The position numbers and the translations under genes are program-made. Shown here in pieces: positions 28,751 to 36,222 of a stretch of 36,222 nt of DNA; position 1 is the stretch's first letter; each line of letters begins with the position of its first letter. This DNA is from a virus, in IMG/VR virus record IMGVR_UViG_3300021092_000104, positions 1 to 36,222 of that record; one strand, written 5' to 3'. The notes under the pieces were generated by a model. That model saw nothing but the letters and a program-made list of their open reading frames with translations. It was not told where the DNA came from and searched no databases.

Positions 28751-29190
28751 TACAAGTTCCAACTTGTTTCAGGAGTAACTACAGTTGCCTTCATGCCAAT
28801 CCTTCTTGCGTATTCTTGGTCTGCGACGTAGATGGTTTTAATTTCTGGAAAAAACTTTGAGGTCTCTGTCAAATCATCTATGTCAGCGTAGGGGACCACA
28901 GTAGTAGAGATGTTGCGCTTAATCAACCACCGGTCAATTGCTTCGGCAACTTCAACCGGAAGAAGTGTGTATACAACTACGCCAATTTGTTTTCGATTAA
29001 TGGTGTCAATTACGTGTTTTAATGGAATCTCATGTGCTTTCCAATAGGTGAGGTATGCATCATAATCGTTAGCTCGTAGGCGGATGTTCGCAATGACCTT
29101 ACCTAGTGTATCGGGTGGTGAGGCCAGTACCCCTTCAAAAAGTACGGCGAGTCCCGGTGGGGCGTATGCGGAAATGTCACCCCTCTCCAC
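28750..29190 (-). CDS. HAD-fold-like conserved phage protein, 146 aa
   Basis: I start at GTG 29190-29188, which has GGAG 5 bases upstream and a 14-base overlap; the frame extends to 29286 but that would overlap the loader gene by about 100 bases. Segments resemble the second half of a HAD domain: VVVYTLLPVEVAEAIDRW, a strand with TTVVPYAD, then FFPEIKTIYVADQEYARRIG and a final strand MKATVV. The catalytic Asp set is not evident, so it may be inactive. The actinophage family has no known function. Position between helicase and loader suggests a replication role. Confidence 0.6.
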   Translation of the reverse strand: MERGDISAYAPPGLAVLFEGVLASPPDTLGKVIANIRLRANDYDAYLTYWKAHEIPLKHVIDTINRKQIGVVVYTLLPVEVAEAIDRWLIKRNISTTVVPYADIDDLTETSKFFPEIKTIYVADQEYARRIGMKATVVTPETSWNL

Positions 29191-29824
29191 TGGCTCTCCA
29201 TAGTCGGTAATCGCCACCAAGAAATGGAATGAACAAACAACAGTCGGTGATAATTGACGAAAGTCTGTTCCCATAAATTTGAGCAAGCTTTTTCATGGGG
29301 ATGTCTGTTGTGATGATTGTTGGTAACTGATTCTCATATCGTTTACTTAACATAGATGTAAGCGACTTCTTTGCAAATTCTGTTTGCCTTCGTTCAGTAC
29401 CTAACCCATCAAGAACCAGCAGATCGTAAACATTGTCAATGTAATGAACCGTATCTGCATCAGATGATTCATCGTCGTATCGTTCGTCATCTAAGGCCGA
29501 ATAGGAAACATCAAGATATTGTTCTGCTGTAATGAAATACCCACATGTTTCTGTTGTGGCAACTGCTCGTTTCAAAATAGACGTAGCAATGTGGGTTTTA
29601 CCACTTCCGGTTCCGCCAAACAAATACAACCCAGTGCCTTCGTTTAGGTTCTGTTCAACGTTGTTTACCCAGTGCCGTGCGTATAAAACAACATCTTGAC
29701 TTCCGTGTTCTTCATCATAGTTATCAAGGGTTGCGGCCAGATATTTTTTAGGGATCTTTGTGTTATGGAGTCGTTCCTCTAGGGGTCTCTTTCTCCAGTA
29801 TTTTTGACTCTTAAGCTCAGCCAT
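29177..29824 (-). CDS. DnaC-like AAA+ helicase loader, 215 aa
   Basis: I start at ATG 29824-29822, with AAGGA 7 bases upstream and an 8-base overlap; the frame to 29890 runs through the upstream gene. Walker A is GGTGSGKT (70-77), Walker B is LLVLDG (135-140), and the sensor I region is TIITTDIP. The N-terminal 60 residues lack a zinc domain. DnaC/IstB family loaders open the DnaB ring and deliver it to origin ssDNA. The order initiator, loader, helicase, primase in one operon parallels lambda O-P. Confidence 0.88.
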   Translation of the reverse strand: MAELKSQKYWRKRPLEERLHNTKIPKKYLAATLDNYDEEHGSQDVVLYARHWVNNVEQNLNEGTGLYLFGGTGSGKTHIATSILKRAVATTETCGYFITAEQYLDVSYSALDDERYDDESSDADTVHYIDNVYDLLVLDGLGTERRQTEFAKKSLTSMLSKRYENQLPTIITTDIPMKKLAQIYGNRLSSIITDCCLFIPFLGGDYRLWRASGEG

Positions 29825-30221
29825 TTTTATTTCCTTTTTTGAAGCGCTTGTCAACAGTATACGACTCGTAGGTGTAGGTATTCGATCCAATTTTTATTTT
29901 TTCATACAAAGAATCTAATCGAGAAACAAAGCCCCGCCACGCCGGAATAGCGGTTGGTAGGGGAGCCTGTTTGATGTCGTGTGCAAACTGATCAATCATC
30001 AAAACAATTTCATCGTTGGATATTCCACGTTGTCGTAAATTCTTAAATGCCTTCATTAAAGCCACGCCGTTTACTGGAGCTGACAACGTCATCGTTGTTG
30101 GAATTACGGTGTCTTTAAAATAATAAACAAGTGACTTTAAAGACGTTTTCTTTTTTGGTTGAACAACAACTTTTTCTTCATCGTCTTCACCTAGCGCCTT
30201 ACCCCATGAATCAGAAATCAT
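29817..30221 (-). CDS. Hypothetical helical protein, 134 aa
   Basis: The start ATG 30221-30219 overlaps the upstream TGA as ATGA. Residues 1-25 are acidic then basic (EDDEEKVVVQPKKKTSLK), followed by helices (FKDTVIPTTMTLSAPVNG, MKAFKNLRQRGISNDEIVLM) and a Lys-rich end. It precedes the helicase loader with coupling and may be a loader or primosome accessory factor like DnaT or phage-specific proteins. No motif proves this. Confidence 0.65.
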   Translation of the reverse strand: MISDSWGKALGEDDEEKVVVQPKKKTSLKSLVYYFKDTVIPTTMTLSAPVNGVALMKAFKNLRQRGISNDEIVLMIDQFAHDIKQAPLPTAIPAWRGFVSRLDSLYEKIKIGSNTYTYESYTVDKRFKKGNKNG

Positions 30222-30775
30222 GTCAACGATTCATGGAGTGCTTCATGCATTTCTGCAAGCTCTTCTTTAAATGTTTCCACGTCCTCATCTTGAACCATGA
30301 TCGATATTGCCATTGAAAAAAGATTACTAGTGTGTGCATTTACCAACGCAATGGGTGTTGAGTACTGCACTCGATGTTCAAGTAGATCGGTGGCCCATTG
30401 ATTAAACACATTCTTGCGTCTACCAATTTCATCGTCGTATCCACCGGTTGTCCACCCGTCTACTACGCACGTCCATCCAGGAAGTGTGATGTCCATGTAC
30501 CCGCGCCACATGCTGGTAGAAACCCACTGTGCTCTTACTTTGAGAGGTTTTTTTCGCCACATAATCGGAGAATCGCCGTACTCATCCAATTGAACAAAGT
30601 TAGCAATGTAATACGTTGAGACCTCTTCACCGTCAACAATAAAAATTGTTTCGCAGTTGTCTAGGTCGGCGCTGTAACAACTTTCGCAGATCGGACCGTC
30701 GCCATCTTCGGGGTACCAAGAAAAATCATTTTCCTCAATTTTGGCTTCACACAAAACACAGGCGGTTGGGTACAT
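30218..30775 (-). CDS. Protein with N-terminal zinc finger, 185 aa
   Basis: Cys6/Cys9 (ACVLCE) and Cys30/Cys33 (CESC) form a treble-clef or zinc-ribbon pattern. The remaining domain is beta-rich with many aromatic residues (FSWYPED, VRAQWVSTSMWRGYMDI, PGWTCVVDGW) and a helical acidic C-terminus (VETFKEELAEMHEAL). The start ATG 30775-30773 has GGAGGA just upstream, one base after the initiator gene's TGA. It follows the initiator, so it could take part in origin opening. Function is unknown. Confidence 0.65.
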   Translation of the reverse strand: MYPTACVLCEAKIEENDFSWYPEDGDGPICESCYSADLDNCETIFIVDGEEVSTYYIANFVQLDEYGDSPIMWRKKPLKVRAQWVSTSMWRGYMDITLPGWTCVVDGWTTGGYDDEIGRRKNVFNQWATDLLEHRVQYSTPIALVNAHTSNLFSMAISIMVQDEDVETFKEELAEMHEALHESLT

Positions 30776-30776
30776 A

Positions 30777-31316
30777 TCATTCCTCCGTTTTGGGATCTGG
30801 CTTAAGTTGCTGTCTCCACTTGGGATCAGTGTTAAACAAATCTAGTACACCATTAGACCTCCGCCCCCGGGTCTTGTCTTGGTTTAGATTAGTCTTTCTT
30901 GATTGGGTGTCACCAGTGACACCCCCAAGGGGTGTCTGGCGTGGCACTGGGGGGGTGTCAGGTGTGACACTGCTCTCGGGGAGGGTGTCTGACGCGACAC
31001 CCCTAATTCGAGCCATTGGATTGTTGAAGTCGATCATGTACTTGTTGGTCAACTGCCGACCACCTTTGCCGTGTCGGTGGTTGAGCTCAATCACCCCAAC
31101 TTCGTGAAGTCTTGCCATTGCCCTAATGACTGTGCGTCGGCTATACCCAGTCTTTTCTGCCAGATGCTCATACGAGGTGGTTAGTTCTTGCGTTTCGTTG
31201 TTTAAATACTCTAGGGCTGTAACCAGCACGTGGAGCGATACAGAATCGCCCTTGATGTAGTTCATTACCCACTTTGGGACTGGTATAAACGGTCCTCCAA
31301 ACTTGCTTCCTGCCAT
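30777..31316 (-). CDS. Winged-helix replication initiator (lambda O-like), 179 aa
   Basis: Residues about 28-95 form a winged helix: LHVLVTALEYLNNETQ, HLAEKTGYSRRTVIRAMARL with the recognition helix, HEVGVIELNHRHG and a wing. Residues 100-150 are a Pro/Thr/Asp-rich linker whose DNA contains four dyads (30905-31002). The C-terminus (GVLDLFNTDPKWRQQLKPD) probably contacts the loader. The start ATG 31316-31314 has AAGGAA upstream. Gene order and origin placement match the phage lambda O gene, although the protein is much shorter. I infer that it binds the dyads within its own gene to start replication. Confidence 0.75.
   Translation of the reverse strand: MAGSKFGGPFIPVPKWVMNYIKGDSVSLHVLVTALEYLNNETQELTTSYEHLAEKTGYSRRTVIRAMARLHEVGVIELNHRHGKGGRQLTNKYMIDFNNPMARIRGVASDTLPESSVTPDTPPVPRQTPLGGVTGDTQSRKTNLNQDKTRGRRSNGVLDLFNTDPKWRQQLKPDPKTEE
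30872..31002. other. Candidate replication origin: four dyad iterons plus A+T-rich tract
   Basis: Four 20-base units start at 30905, 30930, 30953 and 30983 on the plus strand. All have the left arm GGGTGTC, a 6-base spacer, and right arm GACACCC, GGCACTG, GACACTG or GACACCC. The first and last are exact inverted repeats. Next to them (30872-30904) is a 33-base stretch of about 70% A+T. The whole lies inside the initiator gene, as in lambda, where four iterons and an A+T-rich region lie in gene O. The second unit is in a different codon phase from the others, so the repeats are not a by-product of protein repeats. Confidence 0.7.
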
Positions 31317-31378
31317 GGTTGCTTCCTTTCTTTTGTGGTGCTATTATGTATCCCAAGGGTAAGTTATACACCTGAATC

Positions 31379-31408
31379 CGCAGCTGGCCTTCGGGAATAC
31401 AACTGCGG
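31379..31408 (-). other. Hairpin in initiator leader
   Basis: CCGCAG (31379-31384) and CTGCGG (31403-31408) on the plus strand are exact inverted repeats closing a loop of 18 bases. It lies between the larger hairpin and the initiator gene's ribosome site. The role is unknown. Confidence 0.4.
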
Positions 31409-31410
31409 TC

Positions 31411-31469
31411 CTGTGGGGGTTTGTGGCCGGGGGGTTTTCCTTCCTTCTTGACCCCGGCCCCCCCCACAG
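31411..31469 (-). other. GC-rich nested hairpin in the largest gap
   Basis: The outer arms CTGTGGGGG (31411-31419) and CCCCCACAG (31461-31469) are an exact 9-base inverted repeat, and the inner arms GGCCGGGG (31425-31432) and CCCCGGCC (31452-31459) an exact 8-base repeat. It is far richer in G+C than the surroundings and has no U-tract on the minus strand. It starts 5 bases after the stop of the gene at 31474-32124 and precedes the initiator by about 95 bases. Terminator, pausing site or protein site are options. Confidence 0.55.
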
Positions 31470-31473
31470 ATGG

Positions 31474-32124
31474 TTAGGACAAAGCGTTGACAAACCTAAC
31501 GATTTGATCTCTTGAACCAGTGAATGACTCAAGTACCCCGTGGTCGTTTACGTATGCCAGTACAAACACCATGTCAGACGCATTAGGAAGCGTTTTAAGA
31601 GGCGGTTTAGCTTGGGGGGCTGTCTCCCTAGGGGTAGCAGTTTTTGTCGCATCCTGGGGCTTCCCAGAGGCCTCTGGTGCCAAGCCAGTCTCTGGCTGGT
31701 CTAGGTACAACGGAACCAACCCATTGCAGAGGTCAACTGTCTGCATACCACGGCTAAGTGATGACATGCAAATCTCAGTTGTGAGAGCCGTTGGGACACC
31801 ATCAACGTCATCCCACAAAACCAGGGTTGTGTACTTTGGATACAAGTTAAAAAAATCAGCCATCAAATGATCAACTTTGAGTATTTCTCCAGCCGCCTCC
31901 TTGACTACTGGATGGACCTTGGTGGTTCCGTCGTGGATAACCGTGAACTGGCCCTCTTTAAACGTAATCAACCAATCAAGCACATGTGCCTGACCATCGG
32001 AAGCCTTACCATCCCAAAGATAGACAATGTGGGAATTATCTCTCAAGTCATTTAGTCCAGCCTGGATTACCGTTTCTCCTGCTGTACCCTTACCGGCAAT
32101 TAAGCAAATGCGTTCTTGTTCCAT
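31474..32124 (-). CDS. Conserved actinophage protein, 216 aa
   Basis: The start ATG 32124-32122 has AGGAG 6 bases upstream. The N-terminus has a Gly-rich loop (ICLIAGKGTAGETVI), followed by strands VYLWDGKASD and a late segment TTLVLWDDVDGVPTAL and MQTVDLCNGLVPLYLD. I recall the last pattern (LVLWD ... DLxNGLxP) in many actinobacteriophage proteins without known function. Residues about 145-180 are a Pro/Ala/Thr-rich linker, and a short C-terminal domain follows. A Rossmann-like or TIR-like sensor fold is imaginable but not shown. Confidence 0.65.
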   Translation of the reverse strand: MEQERICLIAGKGTAGETVIQAGLNDLRDNSHIVYLWDGKASDGQAHVLDWLITFKEGQFTVIHDGTTKVHPVVKEAAGEILKVDHLMADFFNLYPKYTTLVLWDDVDGVPTALTTEICMSSLSRGMQTVDLCNGLVPLYLDQPETGLAPEASGKPQDATKTATPRETAPQAKPPLKTLPNASDMVFVLAYVNDHGVLESFTGSRDQIVRFVNALS

Positions 32125-32133
32125 GTTGTTCTC

Positions 32134-32388
32134 CTATTTAAGTGATTTACGAAAGGCCATGTCACCCATCAAGGTTAGACATCGAAGGATGGCGTGGCAT
32201 GCACCAGCAAGTGTGGAGATGACAAGGCCGCCAAGAATCATGTTCTCAATGTCAACCAAAAACGAGATTGCATATGAGGCAACTATTCCAGCGACCACCT
32301 TAACCCAAGTCATGGGCTCCCTGGGCAGAAGTAAGTCCACCACTTGTAGGAGTTTGTAAACGGCTAGTGCTCCAAGTATGTATTCCAT
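32134..32388 (-). CDS. Small membrane protein, 84 aa
   Basis: Hydrophobic segments at about residues 2-20, 28-45 and 50-72 suggest two or three membrane helices, with a short basic C-terminus (FRKSLK). The start ATG 32388-32386 has AAAGGA 5 bases upstream. Size and topology fit a holin, and it lies after tail genes, but the lysin is 25 kb away; actinophage tail-adjacent membrane proteins of unknown role also look like this. I rate holin as possible only. Confidence 0.6.
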   Translation of the reverse strand: MEYILGALAVYKLLQVVDLLLPREPMTWVKVVAGIVASYAISFLVDIENMILGGLVISTLAGACHAILRCLTLMGDMAFRKSLK

Positions 32389-32397
32389 GTTATTCCT

Positions 32398-34035
32398 TTA
32401 CGTTTTGTTTGGGATCCAATCGTAGACTATGTCGTAATCAATTGATGTGTCAATCAGCATAGTGACAGGAAGAAGTTTTGGCAACACGCGTTCGATTGCA
32501 TCAATGGTTTTTTTACGATTTGTTGTGTATGTGGAATATGATGCGTAATTGCTTCCAGACCACTGGTGATCTGAAAAAGTGTTTTGATACATAAATCCAC
32601 CGAAGTCAGATGCACCATTAAAGAAAATTCCGTAGGTCCTTGGCTCAACCATCCATTTAGTAACTAACATGGTTGCCCCAGCATCGATTCCAAAAATACC
32701 AACCGGGTATGCCGATGATGCAGAGGTGGTTTCTGGCATTAACATGACAGCACGGTTTTCTGGAGACAACGCCGCTGGAATAATTCGATCATTAAGTTTT
32801 GTTGTTGACCAATCAGAAAATGTTGCTGATGAACTAACCCACTGAGATCCCCAAAACTGACCGGCACTTGCTGTCATGTTTAATGACATCCAGTAATTAA
32901 CTGTGTTATCAACTGGAACACCCAGTAGTGATTGCACGGAAAATTGAGCAGACGATGACCCTGTATTTGTTACAAGAAGACCACCACTAGCAGTGGTATA
33001 CGAAACTGATGCGTTCTGAGAAGCAAATTCCCATTTTTTAGTTGCGGACGTGATGACAAATAATGAATCAGGTATCAAGTTTGCTTTTTCCGCGTACACG
33101 CGAAACTTAAATCGAGGTGTTGAGTTTGATTCAACAACATCAACTGCACATCCGCTAAGTGCTGTCAAATAAGCAATCGCTGCCTGTAGTGTACCTTTTC
33201 TCTGCCGGTAGTAACCAATGTCTTTAAGTACTTGTCTTATTTTAGAAACACCAAGTTCGTCAACCCCAGATTCCAAACCCATTTGTTTTGCAAGGTAGTT
33301 AATTGAATTTGATTCACATTTGTCAGGGTCGTATTGGTTAATAACAGAGTCAATAAGTGTTCGTTCTTTGTCCATTTCAAAACCAAAGATGTACAAAAAG
33401 CGATACAACAAACCGTGGCCTAAGTTTTCAGGATCGTCAGCTTGCCCATAAATATCAGATTGTTGTTGATAATAGGGAATTCGACTCCACAAAGAGTCAA
33501 TTGAGTTATAGTCAAATGGAACGAGTTCTTGTATTGTGGCAACTCGCTCGTACCAACTAACGCCACTAGGGCCTGTCCCGTTTTGATTCCAATGTAGGAA
33601 AAGAGAATAGTAAGCCCATTTACCCGATTCGACACCCACGTGATCAACTGCGTATGTGTTATCAAAATGCTTTTGAGTTTTAATGATTTTCCCATCAGCA
33701 ACCGTTTCAGGAGACCCAGTAGGTGAATACACCAAAACAATTCCTTGAATGTTTGTAACGCCAGATGCATTTGTTTCTGGGTCGACGATATTTAAAGGTG
33801 ACCAAGATAAACGAACACGATTATGGTCAACTGATTGAGCGATAATAAAAGCTTCAAGATCGAGTTCCGCAACTGGAATAAGAAAACCATCGGCCCTAAG
33901 AGCCGAGTCCGAGTCAACGCGAGTAAATCCGGATGGCGCTGTTGTATCGTCTGCTCTTAGGTAAGAACCGAATGCATTTGCATCCGGGCTTGCTACAAGG
34001 TCAGCTCTCCTGACTCGAAAAGATACGACAGCCAT
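32398..34035 (-). CDS. Tail protein I-like baseplate protein with C-terminal extension, 545 aa
   Basis: The start ATG 34035-34033 overlaps the TAA of the baseplate J-like gene as TAATG. Residues about 1-195 look like a beta-rich fibronectin-type or adaptor domain (HNRVRLSWSPLNIVDPETNA). Residues about 200-300 match the P2 gpI family: LLYRFLYIFGFEMDKERTL, CESNSINYLAKQMGLE, IGYYRQRKGTLQAAIAYLT. Residues about 320-520 look like a jelly-roll, carbohydrate-binding-type domain with Ser/Thr/Ala-rich strands. In P2-like phages gpI links the baseplate wedge to fibres. The extra domains may contact the host surface. Confidence 0.85.
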   Translation of the reverse strand: MAVVSFRVRRADLVASPDANAFGSYLRADDTTAPSGFTRVDSDSALRADGFLIPVAELDLEAFIIAQSVDHNRVRLSWSPLNIVDPETNASGVTNIQGIVLVYSPTGSPETVADGKIIKTQKHFDNTYAVDHVGVESGKWAYYSLFLHWNQNGTGPSGVSWYERVATIQELVPFDYNSIDSLWSRIPYYQQQSDIYGQADDPENLGHGLLYRFLYIFGFEMDKERTLIDSVINQYDPDKCESNSINYLAKQMGLESGVDELGVSKIRQVLKDIGYYRQRKGTLQAAIAYLTALSGCAVDVVESNSTPRFKFRVYAEKANLIPDSLFVITSATKKWEFASQNASVSYTTASGGLLVTNTGSSSAQFSVQSLLGVPVDNTVNYWMSLNMTASAGQFWGSQWVSSSATFSDWSTTKLNDRIIPAALSPENRAVMLMPETTSASSAYPVGIFGIDAGATMLVTKWMVEPRTYGIFFNGASDFGGFMYQNTFSDHQWSGSNYASYSTYTTNRKKTIDAIERVLPKLLPVTMLIDTSIDYDIVYDWIPNKT

Positions 34036-35837
34036 TACGCTTCAGTAATCCCTCCGCTACCGTTTATCATTACGTTGGTAAGCAGAAGCAGTTTGGTGTT
34101 TTCAGCCTGGACTCCGTAGACACTTGGAGAAGAACTAATTGTGTCAATACCAGAAGTTGCCGTGGTGAACTTTGTAATGTTTACATAGTCAACTCCAGAA
34201 ACATTCATAATTATTCGGTAGAGTTCACCAAGGGTAATTTTTTGACTAAACGTAACGGCATCAAAAGTAAATAGATCTTTTATTGCCAGTCGAACATCGT
34301 CAACTACTTTTTCCTGGATGTACGCCGGTAGTATGGCAACGTCACATTCAACTTTTACGTTTTGTAGGCTTATAGATGGGAGAACTACGGAGTTAACGCC
34401 AATCATTTCCCTTGGGCGTAGATACTCATAAATTGAGTCACGGTATGAACTGCTCAACAGTAAGGGGCTTGTGGTTGCCCCCTCAGCAAGAGTTCCATCG
34501 TAAATATCTTGTGGTGTAAGTGCAAGAATTTCAACTTGGGCATTCATGTATGTCCCAGCTGCAACACTTGCTGAAGAAACGTTTGCCGATGCAACATCAT
34601 AAAGAAGCGATGATCCAGAAGATCCGGTTTTAACTACAAAAGTTCCATCAAATGGTTCACCAACACCAAAGATTGCGATGGTGTCACCAACCGAAAGGTC
34701 ATGTGCGGAGCTAGTAGTTAACGTAGCAACGCTTGCAGATAAAACCTTGTTTGTAACAACACCACGTTTAGCCGTTTTACCAACGTTTACCTTGGCGGTA
34801 GCTTTTACAATTCCTGGAACACGAAGAACTAGGTCAATGTAATCCTGCAAAGATACAGCCCTGTCCTGAGAACGGAAAGCAGCCGGAATGTTATTTTTAA
34901 GCGATGCGGCACTTTCTGAATCAGATCCACCAAATGCTCGAGAGGTGTTTGGAGTAATGACAATACCGTCATATGACGGGCCAAAGTTATTGGTGAGTGA
35001 TTCAAATTCTTTAATTGCATTTGGACCAACGTTTCCAGCCGAGCCGCGGCTTCGTCGATAAACAATACTAATCAACGCGTTATTAGTTGGCACTTTTCCA
35101 TGGACACCGTTACCAAAATTCAAGGTAGATGAATCATTTGCGTTTAGATCAACAGAGTACACAAGTGACGTGCTTGAGTACTCAACCAACCGTTCAACAT
35201 TTCCGTAACGTATAGCGTTTCCGCCTGCGCCCTCAAACACGTCAACGCGAATAGAACTGTGAACAATGCCTGTTTTATTAAGAGTAAATTTTTGAGTAGC
35301 CAATCCGTTACTTGTAAATGATTCCGAAAAGATTTCTCCTTCTATAACAGGAACCGTAATCAAAGACGATTTTTGATATGTGTCGTATCCAGTTACAGGT
35401 GTTCCAGAGACATTAAAAGCAGTATCGCGATCAAGGGTAAACACCACTTTTTCAGCACCCTCAACCAGTGGGGTTGCCAAGAAACGGGTACCTGCCGGGA
35501 TAAGGATTGGAGAAGCATCAGTTGCCTCTGACAACGTTGCATCTAATTTGATAGACGACACCGCAGCGGTACGCCCAATTGGAATGTAGTCAAGAAGTTT
35601 TGCAATAGACAACAACGAGTCTCGTTGCGTTGCTGTTTCTAGGAATGCTTCCCTTGAAGCCCTATCAACGTAATAGTGCAGAACATCTCCCATGTAAGCC
35701 CACAGGTCGACAAGCAGCATGCCAAAATCAGATTGATCCCGACTTGTCCACTCTGGAAAAATTAACGTCGCACGTTCTAGCAGTGCGTCCTTGATCGATG
35801 CAAAATCGCGGTTTGTGTAGTCAAAACTTAAAGTCAT
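34035..35837 (-). CDS. Baseplate J / gp6-like wedge protein, 600 aa
   Basis: The N-terminal region has the family hallmarks: FDYTNRDFASIKDALLERA, MLLVDLWAYMGDVLHYYVD, REAFLETATQRDSLLSIAKL and LLDYIPIGRTAAV. The middle includes GNGVHGKVPTNNALISIVYR and the ring-forming core LQDYIDLVLRVPGIVKA, a clear baseplate J signature. The C-terminal part (REMIGVNSVVLPSISLQNVK) ends the wedge dimerisation domain. The start ATG 35837-35835 overlaps the gp25-like TGA as ATGA. Together with the gp25-like gene it indicates a contractile tail. Confidence 0.93.
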   Translation of the reverse strand: MTLSFDYTNRDFASIKDALLERATLIFPEWTSRDQSDFGMLLVDLWAYMGDVLHYYVDRASREAFLETATQRDSLLSIAKLLDYIPIGRTAAVSSIKLDATLSEATDASPILIPAGTRFLATPLVEGAEKVVFTLDRDTAFNVSGTPVTGYDTYQKSSLITVPVIEGEIFSESFTSNGLATQKFTLNKTGIVHSSIRVDVFEGAGGNAIRYGNVERLVEYSSTSLVYSVDLNANDSSTLNFGNGVHGKVPTNNALISIVYRRSRGSAGNVGPNAIKEFESLTNNFGPSYDGIVITPNTSRAFGGSDSESAASLKNNIPAAFRSQDRAVSLQDYIDLVLRVPGIVKATAKVNVGKTAKRGVVTNKVLSASVATLTTSSAHDLSVGDTIAIFGVGEPFDGTFVVKTGSSGSSLLYDVASANVSSASVAAGTYMNAQVEILALTPQDIYDGTLAEGATTSPLLLSSSYRDSIYEYLRPREMIGVNSVVLPSISLQNVKVECDVAILPAYIQEKVVDDVRLAIKDLFTFDAVTFSQKITLGELYRIIMNVSGVDYVNITKFTTATSGIDTISSSPSVYGVQAENTKLLLLTNVMINGSGGITEA

Positions 35838-36222
35838 AGGATTGATCCTTCACCTAACTCGTCGGGGTTTACTATCTCAACAACAGCCGTACGAACACCA
35901 AACGCTGGCAAACTGAAAGTTACTTCCACCATTACGGTGTTTTCTGCGTATTGAGATAATGTGTCATTTTTTATTTCAACTAATTTCAAATCAAGAATTT
36001 GTGCCCCAGAAACATTTTGTTTAAGACCATTCAGTGCTTCGTTTCTATATTCACTAAATACAAGAGAGTCATAGTTATCAAACAAAAGTTTTGAAGTGTT
36101 AGCGCCATAGCTTGGGTTCATTACTCGTTCCATAACGTTTGTGGTCAAATAATCCACTATTTTTTGAGAAACAATGTTTTCTGTTTTTGTAAGAACGGTA
36201 AGGCCACCGCCATCGGAAACTT
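35834..36222 (-). CDS. gp25-like baseplate wedge protein, N-terminus cut by window
   Basis: The frame is open to the right edge; the first visible in-frame residues are VSDGGGLTVLTKTENIVSQK. The GTG at 36157 is an internal Val and not the start. The core NVMERVMNPSYGANTSKLLF and LDLKLVEIKNDTL matches the T4 gp25/lysozyme-like wedge fold. Such proteins form the sheath initiator at the baseplate hub. The end overlaps the baseplate J start as ATGA. Confidence 0.85.
   Translation of the reverse strand, partial: VSDGGGLTVLTKTENIVSQKIVDYLTTNVMERVMNPSYGANTSKLLFDNYDSLVFSEYRNEALNGLKQNVSGAQILDLKLVEIKNDTLSQYAENTVMVEVTFSLPAFGVRTAVVEIVNPDELGEGSIL

Noticed and set aside
30905-31002. The four repeats as a CRISPR array
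   Set aside because: Units are themselves palindromic, only 20 bases, and spaced by 3-10 bases inside a coding gene; there are no true spacers or associated cas genes besides a Cas4-like nuclease next to RecA.
31317-31473. A tRNA or riboswitch in the largest gap
   Set aside because: The GC-rich hairpins do not form a cloverleaf and no TPsiC-like or known riboswitch core is seen.
32134-32388. Confident holin call for the small membrane protein
   Set aside because: Topology is compatible, but there is no lysin next to it and tail-adjacent membrane proteins of other roles look the same.

Overview
This window is part of a bacteriophage genome, most likely a contractile-tailed (myovirus-type) phage of an actinobacterium. 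Two WhiB-family Fe-S regulators (5215-5499 and 6641-7063), a class essentially confined to Actinobacteria and their phages, point to the host. By eye the base composition is moderate (roughly 45-50% GC), so a low-GC, perhaps freshwater-type, actinobacterium fits better than Streptomyces or Mycobacterium; this is inference. Every gene I can support lies on the minus strand. Genes are packed with ATGA, TAATG or TGATG overlaps or short gaps, and the largest gap is 157 bases. No terminase large subunit, portal, major capsid, sheath or tape-measure gene is visible, and I see no tRNA or CRISPR array.

In the direction of transcription (right to left) the layout is as follows. (1) 36222-32398 holds the tail baseplate genes: a gp25-like wedge protein (cut by the window edge), a baseplate J/gp6-like protein and a tail protein I-like protein. 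(2) 32388-31474 holds a small membrane protein and a conserved actinophage protein, followed by a 157-base gap with GC-rich hairpins. (3) 31316-21471 is the replication module: a winged-helix initiator whose own coding sequence carries four DNA dyads like a lambda-type origin, then a zinc protein, an unknown, a DnaC-like loader, a HAD-like protein, DnaB-type helicase, CHC2/TOPRIM primase, SNF2-type helicase, a coiled-coil protein, a MerR-like HTH protein, an ssDNA-binding-type protein and family A DNA polymerase with proofreading domain. (4) 21474-17147 is the recombination module: RecA, a small PD-(D/E)XK nuclease, a Cas4-like nuclease, a Holliday-junction-resolvase-like nuclease, zinc ribbons and a SpoVS-like protein. 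(5) 17144-10211 is a block of basic, low-complexity or family-orphan proteins, including an AT-hook protein, a DUF6321-like protein, two tiny basic proteins and a glycine-rich protein that shares a module with the AT-hook protein. (6) 10180-7765 holds a Cys-rich protein, a degenerate HAD-like protein and a 478-residue two-part protein. (7) 7768-6594 begins at a good sigma70-type promoter, runs through a DUF6378-like gene and a WhiB gene and ends at a hairpin-plus-U-tract terminator. (8) 6574-1 holds a membrane-anchored lysozyme/transglycosylase, the second WhiB and some twenty small genes of unknown role, several with Cys zinc-binding patterns and two with single membrane segments.

The functional logic is a lytic-style replication and recombination core with an autonomous origin-binding initiator, loader, helicase, primase and polymerase, flanked by virion genes on one side and host-takeover, lysis and regulatory genes on the other. 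The strongest new candidate is the origin inside the initiator gene (30872-31002): the four dyads do not share one reading frame, so their conservation is at the DNA level.
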